From the NCBI GenBank assembly GCA_016872875.1, contig VGYW01000216.1, positions 1 through 14,072 on the forward strand: a stretch of 14,072 bases of DNA. Reading direction: 5' to 3'. Under the pieces are notes generated by a model, which searched no databases, was not told the origin of the DNA, and worked only from the letters and a program-made list of their open reading frames with translations. Of this stretch, positions 7,885-13,633 are shown piece by piece (position 1 is the first letter of the stretch; each line of letters begins with the position of its first letter). A program made the translations under genes and the position numbers. This DNA comes from Planctomycetota bacterium. Lineage in GTDB: Bacteria > Planctomycetota > PUPC01 > DSUN01.

Positions 7885-9105
7885 TCACGGGAAGTAGCGA
7901 AGGGCCTCGGCTGCTCCTGCGACGATGACCTGGGAGCCGCCGAAGCGGTGGACCTCCCAGTGCGGCTGGAGGACCAACTGGAGGCCCCGCGAGCATGGGA
8001 GCATGGGGGCGAATCTGCTCCAACTGGCGGCGGGGGCGGTTTCGGAGAGCTTGGCCTCGACGGGCAGCCACGGCTCGCCGTCGCGCACGATGAGGAAGTC
8101 GAGCTCCTGCTTCTCCTTGTTGCGAAGGAAGAACAGGGCAAAGTCGCCCTCGCCGGTATCGGTCCAGTAGTGGCAGGCCTTGAGAAGGTGTGAGGCCACG
8201 AGGTTCTCGAAGCGCGCCGCCTCGCCACGCACCGCGGCGTAGTCCCAGAGATAGACCTTGCCTTCCCGCCGCAGGGAGCGCGCGATCCGCTTCGCGTAGG
8301 GCTTCACCTCGAAGACGTAGTAGAGCTGGTCGAGATAGGCCATCCAGCGCTTGACGGTGGGCGCGCTGGCCTCGAGGTCGCGGGCGAGGGAGGAAAGGCT
8401 GAAGAGGGAGCCGACCCGTTCGGGGAGAAGGGCGGTCATCATCTCGATGCGTCCCAGCTCGGGCAGGCGGCTGAGGTCGCGCAGGTCCTCGCGGATGACC
8501 AACTGTTCCCTGTTGCGGCGCCAGAGGCGCGCCTTGCGCGCATCCTGGGCGAGAAGGGGCGCCGGGAAGGGGCCGTAGGCCATGAGCGCGGCCAGGGCGC
8601 CCTGGGTGGCATTGCCGGGGCGGTCGGCCCGCTCGAAGAGCGCCCCCAGCGCCGCGTCGGGGCCGAGCACATCGGGCCGCTCAAGCTCGCGCGCCGAGAA
8701 GGGATGAAGGCGGAAGCTCAGATGGCGCCCCAGCAGGCTATCGCTGCCGCGCATGTAGACCCTGAGCCGCGCGCTCCCGGTCACAAGGATGTCGCAGGGG
8801 GCATCCAGCGTGTCGTACACCCCTTTGAGGTTCCGCTTCCAGCGACGGTCCTTGTGAATCTCGTCCAGGACGACGAGAGGGGTTCGCCCGCCCTTTGCGG
8901 CCGGGATGACGCTGGAGGGGTCCATCGCCCAGGCTCGGCGGAACTTGAGCTCATCCCAGTTGCGGTACACCCCCACTTCCCGCCGCTGGAGCATCATTCT
9001 GGCCAGCGTGGTCTTGCCGGCCTGGCGCGGCCCGGACACGAAGGCGATCTTGTGGTCCGAGAAGGCAAGCTGCTCGATTGGCTGTTCGAGGGAGCGCTTC
9101 TTCAT
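7885..9105 (-). CDS. AAA ATPase with C-terminal DUF4143 (AAA_14/DUF4143 family)
   Basis: From the ATG at 9105 this is a 406-residue protein. The AAA_14 core has Walker A GPRQAGKTT (25-33), Walker B LVVLDEIHK (D81, E82) and the GSARL segment followed by SLLGRHLSFRLHPFS that is typical of the family. The C-terminal half matches DUF4143, ending in QELDFLIV...PVEAK. Its D336, E350 and K352 have the spacing of a PD-(D/E)XK nuclease-like site; nuclease activity is inference only. The function of the family is not well established. A TTG at 9141 would add 12 residues (MTELTPLVKLVG) and overlap the methyltransferase stop as TTGA. I prefer the ATG because family members usually start just before the K/R-rich strand and because 9111-9135 is AT-rich like a spacer. 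Neither start has a strong ribosome site. The gene follows the methyltransferase on the same strand and is probably co-transcribed. It converges on the giant gene with a 62-bp gap. Confidence 0.88.
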   Translation of the reverse strand: MKKRSLEQPIEQLAFSDHKIAFVSGPRQAGKTTLARMMLQRREVGVYRNWDELKFRRAWAMDPSSVIPAAKGGRTPLVVLDEIHKDRRWKRNLKGVYDTLDAPCDILVTGSARLRVYMRGSDSLLGRHLSFRLHPFSARELERPDVLGPDAALGALFERADRPGNATQGALAALMAYGPFPAPLLAQDARKARLWRRNREQLVIREDLRDLSRLPELGRIEMMTALLPERVGSLFSLSSLARDLEASAPTVKRWMAYLDQLYYVFEVKPYAKRIARSLRREGKVYLWDYAAVRGEAARFENLVASHLLKACHYWTDTGEGDFALFFLRNKEKQELDFLIVRDGEPWLPVEAKLSETAPAASWSRFAPMLPCSRGLQLVLQPHWEVHRFGGSQVIVAGAAEALRYFP

Positions 9106-9137
9106 GCCGACCAATTTAACGAGTGGCGTTAATTCAG

Positions 9138-10010
9138 TCAAGCCCGATCCCCAGTTGCGGCGTGGCCGGGGTCGAAGCCGTGCCAGGTGGGGTTGGCAAA
9201 GGCGAGGCGGCGGGCCATGATTTTCAGGGCGTCGGGATTGGAGTCAATGAGGACGGCGCTGCGGCCGTTGCGGACGGCGGCCTCGCCGAGCGTGCCGCTG
9301 CCAGCGAAGAAATCGAGGAGCACGTCGCCGGGCCTGCTGTGGACGAGGACGATGCGGTTGAGGATGCCGAGGGGCTTCTGGGTGGGGTAGCCGGTGCGCT
9401 CCTTGCCCGCGGTGGGGACGATGGTGTGCCACCAGACGTCGGTGAGGGTCTTCCCACGGGCCGCCTTCTCGGGGCCGACGAGGCCGGGAGCCATGTAGGG
9501 AATCCGCTCGACGGCGTCGTAGTTGAACGTGTAGCTCTTCGGGTCTTTGGCGTACCAGAGGATGTTGTCGTGCTTGGCGGGCCACCGGGTCTTGGGGCGC
9601 CCGCCGTAGTCGTAGGCCCAGACGATCTCGTTCATGAAGCTGTCCCGGCCGAAGATGCCGTCGAGGAGCACCTTGGCGTAGTGGACCTCGCGGTAGTCAA
9701 TATGGAGGAAGAAGCTGCCGTGGGGCTTGACGAGCCTTCGGGCTTCGGCCAGACGAGGCTCGAGCATTTCCAGGAAGTCGTCGAAGGCGTCGGCGAAGGC
9801 CAGGGTGCCGAGCCTCACGGTGGCGTAGCGGCGGCCCTGGAAGCCCGTGCGGTCGCCGCCCTCGTCACGCACGGTCCTGATGCGCGTCCGCCGCTGCACC
9901 TTGCCGGTGTTGAAGGGCGGGTCAATGTAGATGAGGTCGAACCCCTCCGAGGGCAAGGCGCGCATGACTGCCAGGTTGTCCCCGAGATAGATGTCGAGAG
10001 TTGGGGGCAT
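9138..10010 (-). CDS. Site-specific DNA methyltransferase, beta-class (N6-adenine or N4-cytosine)
   Basis: This 290-residue enzyme should transfer a methyl group from S-adenosylmethionine to an amino group of adenine or cytosine in DNA. Catalytic motif IV, YIDPPFNTGKVQ (DPPF at 30-33), comes first, then the target-recognition region (about 110-195), then GYPTQKPL, then the SAM-binding motif I, DFFAGSGT (about 233-240). This order is that of the beta class. DPPF favours adenine, but the base cannot be fixed from sequence. The ATG at 10010 is chosen because AGGAAGG lies just upstream. The open frame extends to 10091, but that part runs through the 8-bp repeat and is unlikely to be coding. The family looks like one often found as solitary methyltransferases. 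No restriction enzyme of known type is adjacent; the next gene is the AAA/DUF4143 ATPase. Confidence 0.9.
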   Translation of the reverse strand: MPPTLDIYLGDNLAVMRALPSEGFDLIYIDPPFNTGKVQRRTRIRTVRDEGGDRTGFQGRRYATVRLGTLAFADAFDDFLEMLEPRLAEARRLVKPHGSFFLHIDYREVHYAKVLLDGIFGRDSFMNEIVWAYDYGGRPKTRWPAKHDNILWYAKDPKSYTFNYDAVERIPYMAPGLVGPEKAARGKTLTDVWWHTIVPTAGKERTGYPTQKPLGILNRIVLVHSRPGDVLLDFFAGSGTLGEAAVRNGRSAVLIDSNPDALKIMARRLAFANPTWHGFDPGHAATGDRA

Positions 10011-10050
10011 GAGCCTTCCTGTTGAGGCAGCTATCGGCGGCAATCGAAGG

Positions 10051-10105
10051 GGATGAATGGATGATTGTCTGGCACCCATCCACCCATCCATTCATCCATT
10101 CATCC
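10051..10105. repeat. Intergenic 8-bp tandem repeat with 13-bp inverted arms
   Basis: Positions 10073-10104 are four 8-bp units: CACCCATC twice, then CATTCATC twice. The sequence GGATGAATGGATG at 10051-10063 is the exact complement of 10085-10097 and also of 10093-10105, so a 13-bp stem can form in two registers. The repeat lies between the stop of the peptidase-like gene (10130) and the start of the methyltransferase (10010). No T-run follows, so a simple intrinsic terminator is not supported. Confidence 0.85.
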
Positions 10106-10129
10106 TCTCAGGTGCGGCCAAGGGCTGTG

Positions 10130-11272
10130 CTAATGGAACAGCGCCCAGCGCTGCCAGGCCTTTTCGATCTTCGCGAGGTCCATTTCAAGGACCGCCTCAA
10201 GCGCCTCCTTCGAGCTCTTGCCTTCCTTGACGGCGTCCACGATGCGGACGAACTTGGCGGGGGACTGTTCGAGGAGCCAGGAGACGAGGCTGAGGGCGAC
10301 TGCCCACTCGGTGGCCTGCATTTCGCCGACCTTCATGTCGAAGAGCTTCGGGAACGGCGGAGCGGACTTCTTGCGGATGGCGTCGCGGACGACCTGGCGC
10401 CACTCCTGCGGCTTGCGTTCGGCGGCGCCGCCGGGGGCGTATTGGGCGCAGTATATCATCGGCTCGCGGAGCGCCTCGATCTCCGAACGCGCCGCCCAGC
10501 CCTCGCCGAGCCAGTCGGGAGTTCTGCCGTGGGTCTTGTAGTTCTCGATGGCGAGGTGTGCGGCGCCGTGGGCGATGCGGTGGAGGGTGCGCGCCTTGTC
10601 CTCGCGCTCCCCCTGGCTCTGGCCCACGATGAGCACCTCGAGCCGCTCCGTGACCATGTGCACCCCCTTGCCGCCCTTGAGGAAGTCCTTCTCGTTCGGG
10701 TTCGCGGTCGGGTGCCGCTCGTAGTACCAGTCGAGGAACCTGTGGTACTCCTCGCGGGAGGGGAGGAGGAGCATGTGGCCCTTGTCGTCCCACTTGATCT
10801 CGTCCACGCCTTTCTCGCCGAAGGTCTTGCTGAAGAGAGAGAAGGCCTTCTCGGCCACGGCCTGGTATTCGTGGCACTCCTTGTGGGTTGCAGCGGCCTT
10901 GAAGCGGTAGTGCGCGCTCGCGCCGCAGAAGAGGCCGGTGCCGTAGGGATAGAAGCCGCCGCCGGCGCGCTCCTTGGCGTAGAGTGCGGCGATGGCCTCG
11001 GCTCGCTTCTTGGTCGCCTCGTCCGCGCAGCGCGGGCAAGGCGTCCAGCCCACCCCCCTACAACAGGCGGGCTCCGGGCAGGCGGAGCAGAAGGGCTGAT
11101 ACCTGGCGCTCGCGCGGTCGTGGGTGGGGCAGGGCACGCGCATCGTGTCGCGGCATTGAGCACACTTGAATGCCTCGGCCTTCGGAGCCTTGGCCGCGGC
11201 GGCAAGGGCTGCGGCCTGGGGCAGGAGCAGGAGGGCAGAGGCGATTGCGAAGGGCAGGTGCCTTCGTCCCAT
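10130..11272 (-). CDS. Secreted zinc-finger-like protein with a degenerate gluzincin (peptidase MA-like) domain
   Basis: This is a 380-residue protein. A signal peptide occupies about residues 1-25 (LPFAIASALLLLPQAAALA). A cysteine-rich segment (C37, C40, C48, C62, C65, C70, C71, C79, C82) resembles a DnaJ-type or paired CxxC zinc site. The rest resembles secreted DUF1570/peptidase MA-like proteins: TLHRIAHGAAHLAIE is followed by PDWLGEGWAA, with E257 where the third zinc ligand sits. In the expected HExxH the sequence is H235-G-A-A-H239, so the catalytic glutamate is glycine and the protein is probably not an active protease of this type. The ATG at 11272 is supported by GGAG six bases upstream. 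It lies 17 bp downstream of the lipoprotein gene before it, so the two are probably co-transcribed. Its substrate or ligand is unknown. Confidence 0.75.
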   Translation of the reverse strand: MGRRHLPFAIASALLLLPQAAALAAAAKAPKAEAFKCAQCRDTMRVPCPTHDRASARYQPFCSACPEPACCRGVGWTPCPRCADEATKKRAEAIAALYAKERAGGGFYPYGTGLFCGASAHYRFKAAATHKECHEYQAVAEKAFSLFSKTFGEKGVDEIKWDDKGHMLLLPSREEYHRFLDWYYERHPTANPNEKDFLKGGKGVHMVTERLEVLIVGQSQGEREDKARTLHRIAHGAAHLAIENYKTHGRTPDWLGEGWAARSEIEALREPMIYCAQYAPGGAAERKPQEWRQVVRDAIRKKSAPPFPKLFDMKVGEMQATEWAVALSLVSWLLEQSPAKFVRIVDAVKEGKSSKEALEAVLEMDLAKIEKAWQRWALFH

Positions 11273-11289
11273 GGGGGGCTCCGTAGAAG

Positions 11290-11859
11290 CTACTTCGGTG
11301 GTGCGGGTGCCAGGGGGTTTCGGGGGCGGGGCCTGTCCTCCCAGGGCCACTGGCCGGTGGCCTTGCCGTCGTCGCGCGCGATGTCGGCCCCGAACCAACC
11401 GAGGAGGAAGTCGAGCATCTCCACGTAGCGGGCGTTGAAGATGATGCCGCCCCAGCCGAGGTGGATGTAGTTGGTCCAGGCGGGGACGAAGGCGGCGTCG
11501 CCGAACGGCCCGACCATTGGGGCGATGGGGCCGACGCCTTGGAGGTTGATCGTCCGGGGGTCCTTGAGGTCGTAGTGGTGCCAGCCGATCTCCTCCTGGC
11601 CCCAGAGGATGAGGCCGATGCACTTCTCGTAGTGGGAGGTCATCCCAATCTCCCCGCCGCCGATGCCGGCCACGTAGCCGTCCACCTCGCTCCAGCCGAT
11701 CGGCACGAGGACCGGCGTGTTGGAGTAGAGGGCGAAGGCGGGGTCGAGCGACCAGGTGAGGCCGATGTCCGCCATGTCCACCGCGTCGTCCCCGCGGTGC
11801 TGGAGGTAGACGCAGCCGTTGAGGGCGGCAAACAACAGCGCGGTTCCGATGGTCTTCGT
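11290..11859 (-). CDS. Putative lipoprotein, paralog 1 of a tandem triplet (probable ACG start)
   Basis: I do not recognise a named family. It aligns along its length with the next two - strand genes: YLQHRGDDAVDMADIGLTW near the N-terminus, GYVAGIGGGEIG, QEEIGWHHYD, NARYVEMLDF, and a C-terminal DDG-x3-G-x-WPW signature. The best start is ACG at 11857-11859: AGGAGA (11866-11871) lies exactly 6 nt upstream, and reading from it gives (M)KTIGTALLFAALNGC, a full lipoprotein signal with Cys16. The next legal starts, CTG at 11838 and TTG at 11835, leave a signal too short to work. An ATG mutated to ACG, real non-AUG initiation, or a base-call error would each explain this. Compared with the paralogs it lacks about 12-18 residues between the lipid-modified Cys and the first YL-x-x-R motif. 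It is probably attached to the membrane; its function is unknown. Confidence 0.72.
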   Translation of the reverse strand, partial: TKTIGTALLFAALNGCVYLQHRGDDAVDMADIGLTWSLDPAFALYSNTPVLVPIGWSEVDGYVAGIGGGEIGMTSHYEKCIGLILWGQEEIGWHHYDLKDPRTINLQGVGPIAPMVGPFGDAAFVPAWTNYIHLGWGGIIFNARYVEMLDFLLGWFGADIARDDGKATGQWPWEDRPRPRNPLAPAPPK

Positions 11860-11908
11860 TGGGTGTCTCCTGATTGGGGCGGCCCTTTGGGGCGGATGGT
11901 TGACAGGA

Positions 11909-11967
11909 TCGATTGAATCGATTGAATCGACTGAATCGATTGAATCGATTGAATCGATTGAATCGAT
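11909..11967. repeat. 9-bp tandem repeat array (TCGATTGAA)n between two lipoprotein genes
   Basis: Six consecutive 9-bp units start at 11909 and are followed by a partial unit, TCGAT (11963-11967). The third unit (11927-11935) has C for T. Each junction contains the palindrome TCAATCGATTGA, so the array can pair with itself in many registers. It lies in the 141-bp gap between paralog 1 and the end of paralog 2. It is AT-rich compared with the surrounding genes. A 10-bp palindrome, GGGGGCCCCC, lies nearby at 11981-11990. Confidence 0.92.
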
Positions 11968-12000
11968 CGGATCTCCTTTCGGGGGCCCCCTGTTCCCCGG

Positions 12001-12702
12001 CTATTGCCGCTCGGCTGGGGCCTGGGGCATGAGCTGGCGGCGGATGTCCTCGAACTCCCAGGCCGCATCGTCGGCCTCCTGGGGGCTCTGGCCGGGCCAG
12101 TGGCCGAGGAGCGCCCCGTCGTCCCCGCAGAGGTCAATCCCGGCAAAGCCGAGCGCGAAGTCGAGCATCTCGAAGTAGTTGGCGTTCCCAACGAAGCCCA
12201 CGTGGACCACGTGGAGGTAGTGGCGTCATGACGGAGCCGGCCCTGGCCGCCCATGTGGCGGGGTGAGCATGCCCGGCAGGCCGACGTCCTGGCAGTGGAG
12301 CGAGGCGAGGTTCTTGGGGTCGAAGGTCTGCCAGCCGAGCTCCTCGTAGCCCCATGCCAGCATGCCGACGGCCGACAGGTAGAACCGCGTCCGCCCAGGC
12401 GTCCGCGTGCCCAGCCCCAAGAGCTGCCCGCCGCCCAGCCCGACGAAGTGCCCGTCCACGTACCCAACCCCCACCGGCGTGAGCGATGCGAAGGAGCCGT
12501 AGAAGGCCACGCCCGGCTCCTCGCTCACCGTCACCCCGACGTCCACCACCTCCAGCGCGTCCTCCACGCGGTCGAGCAGATAGAGGCCCGCGAAGAGGAA
12601 GGGGTTCTTCGCGCGTTCGAGGAGCGACGTGCAGCCGGCCAGCGCGCCCAGGCACACAACACAAAGCGCCGCCCACGACAACAGCTTCGAGCCGCGAGCC
12701 AC
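12001..12702 (-). pseudogene. Lipoprotein paralog 2, interrupted by an in-frame TGA
   Basis: Reading from the GTG at 12702 gives a lipoprotein signal, KLLSWAALCVVCLGALAGC, with the modified residue at Cys24, the same position as in paralog 3. The body follows the family pattern: GLYLLDRVEDALEVVDVGV, GYVDGHFVGLGGGQLLG, YEELGWQTFD. At codon 159 (12226-12228) there is a TGA. The same frame then continues with clear homology (NANYFEMLDF, then DLCGDDG and LGHWP) to a TAG at 12001-12003. Without gaps, this TGA aligns with TGG (Trp) in paralog 1 and TTC (Phe) in paralog 3, so a single TGG-to-TGA change is the simplest cause. If made, the first part is 158 residues and lacks the C-terminal signature. 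The start is uncertain because repeat DNA covers the N-terminal region; another GTG lies at 12780. TGA is used as a normal stop by neighbouring genes, so general recoding is unlikely. Confidence 0.72.
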
Positions 12703-12768
12703 GAGCGGCGAGCTTCCGCCAGGTCCTCTCAAGGCTCGTAGCTCGTGGCTCGTGGCTCGCGGCTCGGC
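12688..12768. repeat. 19-bp inverted repeat built from 7-bp units at the 5' end of paralog 2
   Basis: Positions 12688-12706 and 12748-12766 are perfect 19-bp inverted copies around a 41-bp centre. The right side (12734-12768) is a run of 7-bp GCTCGTG-like units, and the left side carries the same units in the opposite orientation. The candidate GTG start of paralog 2 (12700-12702) lies inside the left arm. The repeat may therefore have replaced or displaced the original ribosome site. Confidence 0.85.
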
Positions 12769-12789
12769 GGGAACCTGCACGCGGAACCC

Positions 12790-13470
12790 TCAGTAGTCCT
12801 GGAAGCCCATGTGGTAGTCGGCGAACTCGAAGGAGTTGACGTCGGCCTCCTCGGCGGTCTGCCATGGCCACTTGCCGAGGCGCACGCCATCGTCGCCGCA
12901 GAGGTCGAAGAAGATGAAGCCGAACAACAGGTCGAGGGCCTCGTAGAGGTGGGCATTGGCCATCAGGCCGAGGTTGCCCGCGTGCGCGTAGCTTCGGAAG
13001 CTGGGGAACGGCCCGGGGCGCCCCGTCGGCTGGAGGAACAGCGGCGCCCCGACGTCCTGGCAGTGGAACGTCGAGAGGTCCTCGGTGTCGAAGGTGTCCC
13101 AGCCGATCTCCTCGTAGCCCCAGACGCCGACGCCGCCGCCGAGGAAGTAGCAGCGTGTGGCGGGGAAGCGGCTGTGGCCGATCCCGAAGAGCTGTCCGCC
13201 CCCCAAGCCGATGAACCAGCCCTGGACGTAGCCCCCGCCCACGGGCGCGACCGACGCCGCGTCAGTGTAGAGCGCGAAGCTCGGCTTCCACGTCAGCGTG
13301 AAACCAACGTCCATTGTCTCCATGACATCCTCGAACCTGTCCTGGAGGTACAGCCCGACGCCGTGGGGGAAGCTCCTCGCGCGCCGCCCCAGACTCGTGC
13401 ACCCCGTTGCCGCGCACAGGCCGAAGCCCGCGGCCGCGGCCAACAGAAGCCTCTGGCTCGCCTGCCTCAT
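12790..13470 (-). CDS. Putative lipoprotein, paralog 3 (intact copy)
   Basis: This 226-residue protein has the strongest start of the triplet: ATG at 13470 preceded by AAGGAGGT. A GTG six bases upstream lies inside that ribosome site and is not used. The signal peptide (RLLLAAAAGFGLCAATGC) places a lipid-modified Cys at residue 24. Family features are GLYLQDRFEDVMETMDVGF, GYVQGWFIGLGGGQLFGIG, YEEIGWDTFDTEDL, and the C-terminal DLCGDDG...LGKWPWQ. The many Gly, aromatic and alternating hydrophobic residues would suit a beta-rich envelope protein, but this is inference. A near-consensus promoter is located at 13506-13534, so the predicted leader is short. It is probably the first gene of the - strand group. 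The family is not one I can name. Confidence 0.85.
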   Translation of the reverse strand: MRQASQRLLLAAAAGFGLCAATGCTSLGRRARSFPHGVGLYLQDRFEDVMETMDVGFTLTWKPSFALYTDAASVAPVGGGYVQGWFIGLGGGQLFGIGHSRFPATRCYFLGGGVGVWGYEEIGWDTFDTEDLSTFHCQDVGAPLFLQPTGRPGPFPSFRSYAHAGNLGLMANAHLYEALDLLFGFIFFDLCGDDGVRLGKWPWQTAEEADVNSFEFADYHMGFQDY

Positions 13471-13505
13471 CCGCACCTCCTTCGCCCCTTCCCACCCAGA
13501 AGGCG

Positions 13506-13534
13506 TTTATACCAACCGGGAGGCGGGGAGTCAA
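13506..13534 (-). promoter_or_regulatory. Sigma-70-type promoter for the lipoprotein group
   Basis: On the - strand, TTGACT (13534-13529) and TATAAA (13511-13506) are separated by exactly 17 bp, and each matches the consensus hexamer in five of six positions. The expected start of transcription is about 13499, roughly 30 bases before the ATG at 13470. This is the best promoter match in the window. Confidence 0.82.
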
Positions 13535-13546
13535 CAGAATCTTCTC

Positions 13547-13575
13547 TTGCATTTTCCGCCCGCTTCCACTATCCT
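13547..13575 (+). promoter_or_regulatory. Candidate promoter of the GMP synthase domain gene
   Basis: TTGCAT (13547-13552) and TATCCT (13570-13575) are separated by 17 bp and lie about 60 bases before the GTG start at 13634. The hexamers match the consensus in three and four positions, so this is plausible but modest. It is back to back with the stronger - strand promoter, only 12 bp away. Confidence 0.45.
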
Positions 13576-13633
13576 AGCTCGGCAATTCATGCCCTGGGCG
13601 CGTCAATCCAGCATTCGATCAGAGGAGAACAGG

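Noticed and set aside
9123..10025. 300-codon + strand frame opposite the methyltransferase
   Set aside because: The - strand encodes a clear methyltransferase with ordered motifs; the + strand frame has no motif and lacks a ribosome site.
10011..10091. Upstream extension of the methyltransferase by 27 residues
   Set aside because: The added part is translated repeat DNA, and a good ribosome site (AGGAAGG) sits just before the ATG at 10010.
10022..11428. Long open frame on the + strand opposite the peptidase-like gene
   Set aside because: It is antisense to a gene with a signal peptide, ribosome site and family motifs. Its composition (runs of Leu, Ala, Glu, Gly) is what GC-rich antisense frames produce.
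11909..11967. CRISPR-like array
   Set aside because: Units are 9 bp with no spacers and no cas genes nearby; it is a simple tandem repeat. The 7-, 8- and 15-bp arrays fail for the same reason.
12226..12228. TGA recoded as Trp or selenocysteine
   Set aside because: Neighbouring genes (the sigma factor, the methyltransferase, the ATPase, paralog 3) end at TGA, no selenocysteine insertion hairpin is evident after the codon, and the paralogs have Trp or Phe, not Cys, at this place.
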